Shown: positions 50,971 to 64,000 of the stretch, piece by piece
Position numbering within the stretch: the first letter of the stretch is position 1
How the letters are laid out: every line of letters starts with the position of its first letter
Assembly (NCBI GenBank): GCA_028583405.1
Contig: CM053251.1
Coordinates: forward strand, 8,274,102-8,338,101
From: Pogonophryne albipinna
Lineage: Eukaryota; Chordata; Actinopteri; Perciformes; Artedidraconidae
Direction of reading: 5' to 3'
Length of the DNA: 64,000 nucleotides
The notes under the pieces: model-generated
Told to the model about the DNA's origin: nothing
The model's input: only the letters and a program-made list of their open reading frames with translations
Databases searched by the model: none
Translations under genes and position numbers: made by a program

Positions 50971-52208
50971 GTGATCAGCTGTCTACAGGAAGCATATCTA
51001 CCTAAAGGAGTGTTGACTTGTTATCAGCGATCATGACTTTGTGCCCTGTTTCCCTGCTTGCAAGCAATCCTCTTACTGATTGCAGTGTTATTATACAAGG
51101 AAAAGAACAAGCGTTATTGATAAGGAATTTGACGAGTGAAGAAAATCATTTTCCATAGCTCCAGGTTTGCCCCCACATGTAATGATTGTGTTTGTTGATG
51201 TTGTGTAGATTATCAATGAGCGCCTGTTTTAAAACACACTCACTTTAGTGAAAATAGATCCCATCTGCTCTCCATTGAAAATCTCATCACACTCGTGTTT
51301 GAGTCCTTTTTTATACTTTTCCCAGATAGCCCATTATTGTAATTACCCATAATTCTCTGGAATTATTTTTCAATTGCCAAAACACACCAAGTAAATTCAA
51401 CACGCAAGATGTTTTCTCAAACTTAGATTTGTTAACATCTCATGTCTCCAGTTCCAGGTGATATAACCTTTTTAATATCGTCTCTGGGTGTAATTTATGA
51501 ACGTTTACACTTTCAGCTGAACTGAGGCACAGGTGTGAAACAAGAACAATGGTTTTAGAGATCAGAAGTGGCAGGTTTTTCTTCTGGCTGACAGAAAACT
51601 ATGACGTAGAATCAGGATCTGGAAATGTGTTTGCGCCCATCCAATAAACCCTGTAACTTCCTATGAAGCCCACAGTACAGCCTTCTATTGGCCCAATCAA
51701 ATGCCTCCTTGTTGTAACGCCTGGTAGAACTTTGGGGTAAAATAAGCTATTGCAATGACTTATGAAGCATCTTTTTCACCTTGGACAATCTTTATTTGGT
51801 TTTGAACCCATTGCAACTGTTTGCCTGAAGTACGATAAATTATGTTTTGTTTTGTTTTTCCTGAGGAGCGGCAGAGTGGGGCGCGGATGCGGTGCATCTT
51901 ATATTGTAGTTTATATTGTATTTATTTGGGAAGTAAATTATGGTTTTGCATATTTATTTAGATTACCACACAGAAACGGGACAGCTTATGATCATTAAGC
52001 AACTGTGCCAAAAAATGTTTTATCTAACATTCTATATTGACTGCTGAATAAACATAATTTCAGAGGTATGGATGTTCATCATTTATACCAAGCTATCAAC
52101 CTTTGGGTGAAACAAATATTCTGTACTCAGATTGTATTTAAAATGAATAAATACATAAATAAAATAATACAATTCTTATTATGCGGGATGCTGTTTATAA
52201 TGTAATAA

Positions 52209-52410
52209 CGGAGGCGTGTGGTGCAGTGGGTAGTGCGTTGGTGTTCGGATCAGGGGGTCACAGGGTCAAACCCCACTGCAGTCAGCATGTCGTTGTGTCC
52301 CTGAGACACTTCACCCCATATTGCTCCTGTGGGGATTGCCCACAGTATTGAGTATGTAAGTCGCTTTGGATAAAAGCGTCTAACAAGTGGCATGTAATAG
52401 TAATAATAAA
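52209..52410 (+). repeat. tRNA-derived SINE with L2-like tail
   Basis: The head reads ggaggcgtgtggtgcagtgg with a B-box-like gggtcaaaccccac. The body is gtccctgagacacttcaccc. The tail gtaagtcgctttggataaaa, then gcgtct, is the widespread 3' motif of fish SINEs mobilised by L2-type LINEs. It ends in taataataa. It is a different subfamily from the copy at 3558. Confidence 0.75.
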
Positions 52411-55400
52411 CTATTATACAATGGGGATTCATGTGGGGAAAGATCCGATTACACTAAATAAACCATATGACAAACAACAACACCTTTGACATTATAATAT
52501 GTGAAGGTTTCTTGATGATTGCTGCTTCACTCAGTGAGCTTATGGAAATCATCTATTATAAATCATCTATTATACAGCAGCTCAGCCGCCCGTGCTGAAC
52601 AGCAGTGATGACATAAGCTTAAACATCAGAGCTGTGACCAGACAGTTTGATCCCTCCGACAGGCGGGAGAAATCATCAGGGACACGACTGTGACAGCTAC
52701 TCATTTCAAATGTGTTTTAATCCACAGCTGAAAATAATCCCCAACAAGTGCACTATTTACTGCTATATGAGAAATGTGCTAAGAACAACTGGACTAGCTG
52801 TTGTGGGAAATTACTCAAACTATAATTGTGACCCAATTTATTAAAAGTTTTTGATTTGGAACTAATTGCCACAGACAGGGGCTTCAGAAAGTGATGAGGG
52901 ACAGTGATTGGTTTGGTAATCATTGAGAATAAGAGAATATCAAATAACGCCAACTTTATCCCATCAGTGAAATGACCTTATTCTCAGTACACAGTGTGTG
53001 TTTTGGGGATATTTAGAAGATGGGCTTCAGGAAATGTGTTTGTTAAGTTCATCCCCCAAAACCTTGTACAAAAAAAAACCGTTTCCATGGTGAATGTCAA
53101 CAAACTTGTTTTTAGCTCCACCACATAGCAATTTTGAGTCAAACTGAAAGGTTTACATTAGGATTTTATGAGAACTTTGTGAACTCTTACAGGAACATTA
53201 CACTTTCTACAGTGTTTTTTACTAACACCACTGCACCTAGCCATGCAGAATGTCACATGGACTAAAACAATGGAAGTCGATTTAATTGAGTTTGTGCATT
53301 ACAGCGTTGCATTTGTCTTATAACCACAGCTGCCTTGATCTCATTTGAAACTGTCTCAATTATTGCCTTCATTGTTGTTCATTTCTTTTTCAATTGCACA
53401 GGAAGGAGATGTGCTTGTGTTTATCTCCTCTTTCACATCTTAACCGGGAAACAGTCGTCAATGAGCAAGTCAATCTTACATTTAAAGGTATGGAATCATA
53501 CTTTGATTGGACATGGAAATTATAAATCAAGTCTGTCAAGATTCATTATTCTATGCTGACATACAAAACAGATTGTATCATAATTTGTTCCCTATTGGTT
53601 CGTAAACCAGGAGCTAACGCTGATACAATTTAATACCTCTTGCTTTAAGGCCATGACTTGTTGTTTTCTTTTCCAAAGGAAAATCCCTAAGACATGTCAT
53701 AGCAGGTTAGCGCAGGTGTAATAAATGTCAATAATTGTAGCTTCATTCCTTTCACATTTGTCTGATCTTTGGCCAAGGTATTTGACATGGCTTTCTGGAA
53801 TACCTAAATGGAGCTTGGCCATAACATAAGTATTTACATCTGGGATTTTCTTGCTAGAAAGAAAGGCTTGTTGTAACTATAATTATTTAAATGTGTCTTG
53901 GATATCACTAACAGGGAGAAAGTGGAGAGGGCAGACTAAGGGGATGTGGTTTAGTCAGAAAGGCTAAAAGCTCATGACAACTCTTTCAATACGTTTTATA
54001 ATATACAACAGTGTTTAAATATTTGAGCAAGATTTAGTACAAATTGAAGTCAAAACATTAAATACACCAAATGAGTCAGAGGGTTCCCACGTCATGGCAG
54101 CGATAGCTCATACATATACACGGAATATACAGTATTGTTTGGAAAATAATCTTTCATGTGGGGGTAATTCTAGAACAATATTTGTCTGGGGTATATGCCA
54201 GGCCTGCAGATGCCAGCTCTCACTTTGATTCAATATGAAATAGTGTATATACTGAAGGTCTAGTGAAGTAACAGTGTATGTTGGAGGAGAGGTTTACATA
54301 CCGCCCGGCGCCCCACCCTAAACCTAAACCAGTATTTCCCTTTGGTGGTAAGTTATCTTAAATGTAACATGTTATTATTGCCATATTTCATCTCCTAAGT
54401 ATCAGCTATATTAAGCAGGAAAGGCTCCCCTGGATAACGTTTGAATGAAGACATTGTTTTTGTTTTCTCCAGGAGACACAAATCCTAGAAAACACAACAA
54501 GACTTCCTGCACAGCTCCAACGAGGCCACACCAGCTCTCTTTGGGAGTTTATAGCACGGCTGCAGGCATTTTGAGGTAACACAGAAGTCAACTTGAATTA
54601 TCTGAGTTCAGAGTCGATCCGAGGCAGGTCACATGGAAAGATTTGGCTGATGGTTGGTCTTGGGTAGCTGTTGTATTTTTGCGAGTAAAATAAACTAATC
54701 TTTTCCCCTTTGGTTTTTATTTGGCCAAGCGGAGCACATGTTTTAGTTTGACTGGGACTAACTGTATCTACTACAGCTGTGTGGGAGAAATGACTTCAAC
54801 AGTTTGTATTTTAAGCAATTTCATATTTTAAACCAGGAATAACAAGGGTGAGGTGCCCCTCACATCATATGGGCACGCCCTCAGACATTTGAAATCTAAT
54901 ATATGCAAGAATTTATCAAACAGTGAACACTTTCTCTCAAGTTACAAGAACATGGAGAACGATTGGGAGGTATTTCCCAACATGTTGTATTTATATCGGG
55001 GTTTTTTTGCCCGGAGAACCAAAAAATGCCTAAAATGTTTACAACAGCAATAAAAGTGGAACCACTTTACCTCTTCTATATACAAATATTTCCGCTACTT
55101 GCCACTGCTGTAAATGGCCTTCAACCAAAACGCCTACACACCCACAGCAAAGAAAAGCGGAACCTGAGGGAAGAAAAGACGGCTAATGAAAGCAACACTA
55201 GCAAGGAAATGCAACTGCATTAAAACACATGGCAACCATTTTGATCAAGCTATGATAAAACTACAGGAATTCGTGCCACACTTGATCTGTGGTTTGACAT
55301 TTTCGTGGAAATAATCATTACAGCTATTTGTTTTTGCTGACGTATTTTTCATGGGGTGATAATGGCGGCTTATACCTTGGGCAAGCTGGGTTTATAGACT

Positions 55401-56046
55401 TCCAAACTGAAAAAAGTGAAACTCTATACCATTTAGGGGCTTTAACGGAACAGAGGAGATGTTAAGCAAGACTGAAGAACCACATTTTACCTATTATCCT
55501 CTCCTTATCCTATACGCTCCAATACCAATATCAGTGTTTGCAGATTTAGAGGAAATTCCCTCAATCTTCATATCAACATTTTTAGCATGTTTGAGGAAAA
55601 TAGTGTTGGTGTATACGAGACATCTGTTACTGGTAACAGCACTGACAAGATGTACAATAAACATGCCAAGATTTAACAACCCCCTCCCATGTCCAGCTGC
55701 ATATTGGTGAGTTCAGACATCTTCAGAGGGAGATAGCAGGATGGAGGATGCAGCGGTGACTCTGGAGGACCCTGGCAGCCTGACGCTGAGCGAGCAGGTG
55801 ATACGCCTCTTCCTGAGCGACTCTCCAAACCTAACACAATAGTTTTGGGGCATTTTTTTCATGTTGTTTGTTTTTGATGAAATTACTGCATCAAGACATT
55901 GGGCGTTCCTTAACAAGAATAAACAATTTCAAAGTTATGTTGGGCTTTCCATCTCATAAAAAAATAAAAATAATTATTGATTCGAAAATAATATGATGCA
56001 GTACAGTACTATTACGTCTGGGTCTCTGTGTTTCATTAAAGCTCGG

Positions 56047-56239
<193 letters not shown>

Positions 56240-57387
56240 GAGTGTATTGGAGACAGTGGAAGGGAAACATTATGTGAAAAAGCTGCCCAAAGATTTTACA
56301 GTACAGCTTTTACAGGGAGCCTATTTATAACAAGAAAGATCTCATAGTGAATCAATTAGAGACAAATGTTACCTTGCGCAAATGTCCACGAAATGTAAAA
56401 TATAATTGGGTTCAATTTGGAGATTGGTTTAAGATCCCATGTTCAACTCAATGAGTTTTACTAGCCAACATATTTGAAATCCCTCTTGCTAAGAGAAAGA
56501 AGGTGTGGTTTATTAAATTATCCATCGCTGGCAATGAATGTATTGCTTTGTTGGAAACATGCAGATCCTCCCCCTGTCTCTAAGTTGTTTTCTTTGTACA
56601 TGGCATCATAAGAAAATGTTGTTCAATCTCCAAAGGAAACCACATCTCTTTGATCAATGCTTGTCTCTGGTTTTAGTAGCTGCTTGGGAAACATTTCACA
56701 TTCTGTTGTGGGTTGACGACGAGAGGTGGTTGATATTGTAGACATGCAACTATGTTGACATGTGTAGTTATATTTCTATTTATTTTATTTTACACAATAT
56801 ATTATTTTAATATGACAATTGTCTTGGGTTGGGTGGGGGGACTGTTATTTGTTCTCCTGTAGACTGCAATGTGTTTAAGACATATTCAATAAACAAGCTG
56901 TTTAAAAAGTATATTGGATGTTTCATTTTCAATTGCATTTTAAAATGAATACAAGGTTGACTTGAGGGGGGAAATATGAGATCATGGATGTATCGTTTTA
57001 TAATCGAGATGTACATGCTCACTCCTCATATTCATTCATAATTCATCTGCATTTCCCTATTTGCATCCATAAATATTTAAAGCCTTAAACCTAAATAACC
57101 ATTAATAATTTACTGAATGTATACAGCTACTGATTGAACAAGATGACAGTGCATGAATGTTTTTCAGAAAGAATGGCCGATTCCACTTATGATAACTGAA
57201 TGTAAATGTTGTATTATGACACGTTGACAGCATTAATACACAGTCTGGGGTAGAGTACGGGGGTCCTGTTGGCTGCCGGTCATCAGGCTACAGCGCTGAT
57301 TTAAGTTTGAGGAGGTGGCACTGGCGGAGCAAAGGGTGCTTCATTTGGCAGTATGGTCTCTAAATAGATCTTGGATGACAAAATCTG

Positions 57388-58025
57388 TCACAGAGAACCG
57401 TCTGTTTGCTGATGTTTGATGTCCTGCAGTCTGACTCTCTGCATCAGTCTCACTTGGCTCCGCTCGAGGGGAATGTAGTTGTAGAGATGCTGCACAGGGG
57501 CGGTTCTAGGGGGGGGGCAGGGGGGCCAGTGGCCCCCTAACACTGACCTCTGACCCCCCTGTGGCCCCCTTAAAAATGAAAAGTTTTTTTTTGTTTTTTT
57601 TAATATTTTCTGGTACTCGGTTTGCCAAAAACCGCAGGATTTTGTTGCTGTAATGTGAGATTGTGCAGACACCCTTATGTAAAGTAGAGATGTAACTGTT
57701 CATTGCCTTTATTTTTATATAAATATGGTGTTAGTGCAAACATTGCACTATAACTTAAGCTGAAGCTAACAGTAATAACTATAAGATCTATCTGAAATAA
57801 ATAAGTGTACTGAAACAAATACCAATAACTGTATTGCTTTGTTTTCGTATGCGCAATTACTTCATACTGTCTAGTTCTCTTTTTCGTCCTGCATTTATTG
57901 TGCCCCCCTCAGAAAATAACTGGCCCCCCAGTGGCCCCCCCAGTCAAATTGGTCTAGAACCGCCACTGATGCTGCCGATAGTGTTCTCTGTACAGAGCTG
58001 TTTGGACATTTTGCAGATGGGTACA
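57388..58025 (-). pseudogene. possible broken exon split by a hAT insertion (unidentified)
   Basis: On the minus strand, a frame opens after a CAG at 58026-58028 and runs to 57977. It continues past the hAT at 57495-57968 to a TGA at 57388-57390. Leaving out the insertion and one 8-bp duplication, the frame is 51 codons. It reads like a protein C-terminus, with ALYREHYR, IPLERSQVRLMQR and VRLQDIK. I do not recognise it. The + strand is also open over the same interval, and the acceptor has a poor pyrimidine tract, so this may be chance. Confidence 0.25.
57495..57968. mobile_element. non-autonomous hAT transposon (MITE), 474 bp
   Basis: The ends are CAGGGGCGGTTCTAG and CTAGAACCGCCACTG, inverted with 14 of 15 matches. 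The subterminal sequence is rich in ggggggcc and ggcccccc. The 8-bp target duplication is atgctgca/atgctgcc (57487-57494 and 57969-57976, 7 of 8 identical). The core is AT-rich and noncoding. Confidence 0.85.
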
Positions 58026-61000
58026 CTGTTTTACAATCTACATTAATGTTATTGATGGGACGCAGAGATTTGTCTGGCCTTTGTAGTCAAATTGCCTTTG
58101 CCTTTCTGTGCGCTGTTGTTGTTTCTTGCTATTAGGTCACTGGTTCCCATGTGGATCAGAAAATGCTCCACACCTTGAAACCTGTGCTTTACCTCCTTTT
58201 TATTCCTTTCCTTACGTCAGGGCTCCAAAGTTCTAACACTGTACAGGCAGAAGTGTGTGATTTAGGTAAGATGCTTTTGATTTGAGTCAGATATAAAAAT
58301 GTCTGTGCATGCCAGGATGTTTATTTTCAGGGTTGGCGTGATTGTGAGTTTTTGAAGTATGCATGAGTGTTTCTTATCGGGGCTTTGGTTGGGGGCGATG
58401 ATTGGAAGCGGCAGGATTTGATGGAATAGGGCGATTAGAGGAGGAAGCAGAGGGAGAAGAGGGGCAAGGTGTACAACATGAAGGACGAAGACACTGATGA
58501 TCCTACAGATCAATTCAGCATGCAGCTTCTTCCCTCCTCAATCACACACACACACACTTTATAGTTGCATTGGACCATATACACATCCTTCCTGTCTCCA
58601 TATTTAATGTGTTTACCTGGATCCAGGATTCAGATACATCCTGTTTATTTAGCTTGTATCCGATGTTTAATGTTCTCTTCTTTTAACTGATGTGATGTCA
58701 CGATCTACACAAATAAAAAAAGCATATCCCTGTGAGATAAAGATTTGATGTTTGATTGTAATTTCCAAACAAAGAAACATGATTTACGTTTACCGTGGTA
58801 AAGAGGTTTAAAAGACAGAAGGAATGAAGGAGAGTTAAGGTAATGGTGGGGCGGACACATTAGGACACTAAATGCGGTGAAATGACTGAAACCTTTTTTT
58901 AGGATGTTGGTTATATTGTCCTCATAAAGTGAAACATTTACACAACAAAGCATATTCCCTACAGTTTACATTGTCATTACAATTAACAAAATCAACATGG
59001 ACCCTCTGAGGCAAGAGTTCCCTTTAGCTGCCTGTATTCATGGTTTCATATTTCAATTGATTAAAAGCCTCTGTTGAGCTTTGCCTTGCTCCTTTAATCT
59101 GTATTGAATCTGAAATGTATAATTTAATCCTGCAGTATTAGGACAAAATGTATTGGGTATAGAAATGTTCTCATGGCAGCACCCCCTTGTGGAATTACAG
59201 AATAATTACAATCTAACTGGGGTTAGGGTTAAAGTCAATATATCCATAAATTGTCTGACACTACTTTGAGACTACCTGCATAAGAAATGTAAAAGTACAA
59301 AGATAAGGAAAGAAAGGTGTATTTTAACTGGCAGAATGGCTGTCCCCAGGTTATATCATATATAATTGGGTTAATTCTACTAATTAATGTTAAAGCATAG
59401 TTTAAATGTTGAATCTGGTTAAAGTGGAGCCAATATACTGCTGGGTTTTTCAGTGTGTCGTATTTTTTAACATCTTGTAACTTGTAACAATGATGGCTTT
59501 CAAATGAATGTAGTGGCTGAGAAGGAACAATGTTTCCCTTTGAAAGATAATGAAGCGCATGCAAGTGATCTTTTAAGTTGCAGCAGTGGTGCACACTCCC
59601 AAATACATTTGAAGTTGATCAAATAACAATCCAATTTCAATTCTTGGAAATGTATTGCGATGTTTGATGGTCTCAGGACGTTTCTCGCACACTTGTATAT
59701 CTGTGCAGTGTATTTTCTTCGATATGGAAAAGATTAAACATTGTATTCGTGTGGCACCATCTGAGTGTTGAGTAATTTATTTATGTATACGCTGAGGTCT
59801 GGACTTAACTAAGATCTACGTCATGCTAAATCTTTCATTCCTGTTTGTAATCTTTTCTTTATTTATAAAAACATCTCCACCCTAGGGGAGGATGCTTCTT
59901 GGGAATGCCTCATAGAAGAAATAGTCATGTTGCTGCTATTCTCATTTTCCCAGCCCATAAATGTCTTGTCTTCTTGTGAGGGGATACATGACACAGATAA
60001 AGAATGATATTTATGAGAGATCCTTTTAAAATGTTACTTTGGTTTGGAGAATTGTTTTTTTAATCCAAGCTTCTCAGAAGGAAGAATATAGCACGACTTT
60101 GATCAATATTTGCCTCAGTTCACTGACTCACATTACTCCACCTTCTCCATTCGAGCATTTCACTAATTATTTTCTAAGTATTTTCATCACAATCTTTTAT
60201 CAACTTCCCCTTCTGACCTTAATTCTCTTTAAAGCCTTGCCAAAATGTTCCACGTTGACTATAACTGTGTGACTAATTTCCAGGTCTGTCTTTTGTAAAC
60301 ATGCTTGAGCTCAAATGTGATCGCAGGTCTTTAAAAACATGCCGTCTGAGGAGGTAATTTGAATTTTGCACTCCCTTTTCATGCTCAAAGAGTTACAACA
60401 CCGGAGCTGAATGTGTGAATAAGAGGAACTTGTTAGCAGGTGTAATTTGTTCTCTGTGAGGGATTTTCAAAAGGAGCTGTAAGAGTAATGACATAAGAGG
60501 TTAATTCCTGGGCACTTACTTTTTCAACAATGCATATTCATCATGACATGTATAGGCTTGAAAGTCGTCCAAGTCTACTGAAATTCAGGAGCGGCTGTAA
60601 CTGAGTGGTATCACTTTACAACAGCTTCCATCTGGTCTGAAGTAATGCGTTTTCTAAAGACTTCCATTTGCATTTATTGGGTAGAAAAACACAGTGTGAA
60701 TATTCATTTGATCCAAAAACAATGTAAATTAATTCTGTGCAGATGCAGAGGAATTTTATTCGGGCAACTACAACAAAGAACAGTTCGATTTATTCCTCAG
60801 TTAACGTTACAACATTAGAAATAACATTTTGATCATAACCAGAGCCATGCAATCAGTGGGTCCTATGTTTGGTTTTATCTTGTATAAGAGGAGGGAGTGG
60901 AGGTTACCTACAAACAAAGGAAGGAAAGAACAACACTTGCATGGAAACATGGATATTAACAATGCACATATTAAAAACAAAATGTCCTCTGCAAGATCTA

Positions 61001-63353
61001 ACAAAAGTATGCATACAAATGTCATAGTACAGTTTGTCATAAAAGGCATTGTTTAGTATACCATAAACATTTCACAAAACCTGTAACAGTGTATGTATGT
61101 ATGTCAAATAAGTGTACTTAAAAATTACATAGTATGCAATTAAAGTATGATAACAAATAATGTTATAGTATACCGTCAAAATGTAAGAGATTGTGTCACT
61201 AGAAAAATTAATAGAAAGGTATGTTAAGAAAAAGTCGTTTCAAAAGTAGTAGAAGTATTATATCATTTCATTTCGATAAATTGTAATATAGAATGGAATA
61301 AGAAGTCATAGTAGGGTATGGTATAAAATAAATTCATGAATAAGCGTAATCGTAAAGTATTCTATAAAAATAATAGTGGTGTGCTTGTGTCTTCATTTTG
61401 ATTTATCGTTGTTTCCTTTTGATAAATGTTGGTAACTACTGCCATACCATACATATTTACCCTAAATTGTTGCTTAGTACTTCTGACAACACGCATGGTA
61501 GTTATGTTATTGCGGTGATTATTGACCCTATTGCCTAAAGCATAGCATAAAAAGGACCCGCGTTATTGAGCAAAACAGTTATGTTACCAGGCAACAGGTA
61601 GGAGGACCACCTTTGAATATTCAACGAACTCTCCTCCTATTTCCCAGCGGATCAGTGTTTGTTTACTCTGGTGCGGAGTTCCTTAGGCAACAACTTTTTG
61701 AAGAGAGAATAGCCCTAAACCCCATAAATCTACAAAGACTACAAAGAGCAGAGGAGTGGAGTCTTTTTCTTTTTTTGTTTACTGGCAGCTTGGTCTCGCC
61801 CACATTTCTTGAAGGTCATAATGTTTTGTTCGTTCAACGTTCATACATGTATTTTATGGCTTCTTTTAGAATATCTGTATGTTCTCTAATGTTTATAAAA
61901 CACATTACTTGTCTCGTACTTTCTCTCTGAACATACCTGTATTCACCCTTTGGCTGAAATGCTGCACCTAAGCACTTTTAAAATAATTAAGTTGCTAGGC
62001 AACAGCTCGGGTCTGTGTTTACTTCCTGTCAGCTGATGTCATTCACATGCACATAAGATATTAAGACTGAAAACAACTTGTTTAAAGGAACAGTTTCTAA
62101 ATAGGGCAACTTGTATCTTTTCATTTGTTTGAACATATTGATACTTAAGCAGTATTTATACAGCAGTTAGACAAAATGGCATGAAAATATACTTTCCACA
62201 ATATGGGACCTATTATTTGTAAGTATAGGTGTGTCCTGCTTTGCCCTCCTTTGTATGATTGTAAATCAAATATCCTGAAGTTTAAGTATATGAGGTCGAA
62301 AAGATCATGAAAAAGGTAATTGTATAGTATGTTGAAAAAAATATGAAAAAGTTCAAAGTATCCTATGTCAACAAATATTATAAAAAAGACATAGTATAGT
62401 ATTTTCAAAAGTAATAGTAGAATATGTGGGAAAAAGTAATAAAATCATATATTAAAAAAAAGTAATTGTATAGTAGGTTGAACATGTCATAAAAGAAAGT
62501 CATAGAATAGTATGTCAAAAAAAAGTAATTGTATAATTGTCTAAAAAAGAAACCATCCAGTGTTAGAGATGCTTTGAGTTGTCTGGCTGTTGTATCCAAT
62601 AATGACTGGAGAACATGTTATAACCTTGCATGGTATGATTTATCGAGCTGCTTTCAATAATGCTCTGCTTTAAAATATCATGAATTCATCATGTTTATTT
62701 TTGCAAGACTCTAAATTGCCCCAGAATGTGAGTGATGGGCTGTCAGTGTTACCCTTGTTTTTGTCCGCAGTGTCTCTGTGCCTTCAGCCAAGGGCATCCT
62801 GGGAAAAACACAATATCTCATAATACTTAAATGAAATTGGTATTACAAGATCTGAGTACGCCACTTCACTGTTTACTTTCTCTTATTTTTATTACACGTG
62901 TTGTGGGTTGTACACTTCATTGCCTCCACACTTTGTCTTTTGCACTTTACTATCCCGTTGTTTCCCTCTTAAAAGCACCATCTAACATCTAAGGTCGGCA
63001 ATATGTTTATTTCTACCTTTCAATCTACCGCTGAGACAATTATGGGAAAAACACTTTCCTAAATCATCACAGGAAGGCAGATAAGGGGGTTTTAGGGGCA
63101 GCAGCAGTTAGGTTTCTATGTTTGTGTCGGGCTGTTTTGATACATGCATCAAATATTCATGACCTTCCGTGATGCATACTGTATATATGAGCAGGTTACG
63201 GTCCTATTCCCGCTCTGTGCCGTCAGAGCACAGCTTACATCAGCTGCAGGTCCTACACATGAATACAAAACAGATGAAGCACTCTCCCATTCCTGGCTGT
63301 TGTTTTGATGTTAGAAATCCTAAATCCTCATGAGACAATGAATGTTAAAGTAC
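58026..63353. other. intergenic AT-rich DNA
   Basis: No gene was recognised on either strand. A degenerate repeated motif patch is at 62290-62560. Short CA/TG and tatg runs are scattered. Confidence 0.65.
62290..62560 (+). repeat. degenerate AT-rich tandem-like repeat
   Basis: The words aaaaagtaattgtatagta, tagtatgttgaaaaaa and atagtatgtcaaaaaaaagt recur irregularly at about 40-80 bp spacing. The similar word tagtatgca near 61130 suggests an older, wider array. Confidence 0.5.
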
Positions 63354-63494
63354 TAGGGATGTAACGATATACCGAATATCGCGGTATCGCGGTAAATAAA
63401 CGTCCCAATACCGTCGTGAGACTGACAAAATCTACCGCGATAAAAAAAAAAAAAGTTTTTTTAAAAAATATTATTTTTTTTTAAACACTTTTTT
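63354..63494 (+). mobile_element. hAT-like element, 5' end
   Basis: The stretch begins tagggatgtaacgatatacc, then tatcgcggtatcgcggtaaa, and runs into A/T homopolymer. The terminus resembles that of the 2328-3546 hAT (TAGGGGTGTAACGGTA) but belongs to a different subfamily. The right end was not found within the window. Confidence 0.5.
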
Positions 63495-63497
63495 TTG

Positions 63498-63605
63498 TTT
63501 TAAACCTTTATTTAACCAGATGGTCCCATTGAGATCATCGATCTCTTTTTCAAGAGAGACCTGTCCAACATGGCAGCAAGTAGGTTACAACATGAACATA
63601 AAACA
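63498..63605 (-). repeat. non-LTR retrotransposon-like 3' end, reverse copy
   Basis: Aaacctttatttaaccagat, tcccattgagatcatcgatc and ctttttcaagagagacctgt are the reverse complement of the kind of sequence seen at 12801-12881. The copy abuts the T-rich end of the hAT-like segment. Confidence 0.55.
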
Positions 63606-63699
63606 ACAGAACACAAAGGGACATCGTATTTATATGGGGGTTATTCCCTATCTTTATTCAAGAGCGTGGTATTTAAATTTGAGAGCATACTTTATGTAT

Positions 63700-64000
63700 T
63701 TATTTCCCTCAAACCCTGTCCTCGCACTCAAATAGTGCCTGCTTGCACTTAGATTTGCTCTGCTTCTGCTCAAACTGTACACTTGCACTCAGATATATTG
63801 CTGTTTACAGATTTGTTCTGCTCTCAGATTTATTCTGTGCGCGCTCGAAATTTTTGTGCAACAATCCTGTCAAAATCCCTCAACCAATAGGAGGCCAGGT
63901 GTCCTTGCGGGTGCGTTCGCTTTACTTATTACAGCGTCCCGTAAGGGCGGTTATTCTTTGGTTTATAAACTCCCGCCCTCCACGGCTTTATAACATAGCA
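63700..64000. repeat. probable repeat-derived terminal segment
   Basis: It shows a loose periodicity of ttgcactcagat-like words (63723-63835), followed by ctcaaccaataggaggccag. The sequence reads like a dispersed fish transposon, but no ends are visible before the window stops. Confidence 0.3.

Overview
This is vertebrate, almost certainly ray-finned (teleost) fish, nuclear DNA. It has multi-exon genes with canonical GT-AG introns, tRNA-derived SINEs, several non-autonomous hAT-type DNA transposons with 8-bp target duplications, and very long (TG)n microsatellites. All three recognisable genes lie on the + strand. The species cannot be told from the sequence alone.

Layout. (1) 1-36650: the 3' half of a LAR-type receptor protein tyrosine phosphatase, best matched to PTPRF. 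Fourteen constitutive exons (6327-34836) give 672 residues plus stop: the transmembrane helix, a juxtamembrane segment and tandem phosphatase domains D1 and D2. A 33-nt, phase-preserving candidate cassette exon (12060-12092) lies in the juxtamembrane region. Positions 1-6326 look like intron, so the ectodomain exons lie upstream of the window. A 3' UTR of about 1.8 kb ends near an AATAAA at 36625. (2) 38736-40155: a compact three-exon larp6-like gene (La module plus a C-terminal SUZ-C-like motif, 385 aa), beginning with a 17-nt coding first exon. (3) About 42.5-50.5 kb: a GDNF-family ligand that looks most like neurturin. It has two coding exons (49251-49542 and 49966-50402, 242 aa), possible upstream noncoding exons, and a short upstream ORF that overlaps the start codon. 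(4) 50.5-64 kb: no confident gene. It is AT-rich intergenic DNA with SINE and hAT copies, a 185-bp (TG)n tract and, at the far end, the beginning of another hAT-like element with nested repeats.

How the genes relate. They are independent transcription units. LAR phosphatases act in axon guidance and synapse organisation, and GDNF-family ligands signal through GFRalpha/RET in neurons, so two of the three are neural genes. In human, PTPRF is linked to ARTN (1p34) and PTPRS to NRTN (19p13.3), so a PTPRF-like gene beside an NRTN-like ligand is a notable combination.

Repeats are the main source of unexplained structure. The clearest are a 1.86-kb element in a ptprf intron (22211-24067) whose 3' end is a perfect 32-nt palindrome, a 1.2-kb hAT with a decayed BED-finger coding remnant (2328-3546), and a 474-bp hAT (57495-57968) that interrupts an otherwise open stretch. 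No prokaryotic features, CRISPR arrays, rRNA genes or convincing tRNA genes were seen.
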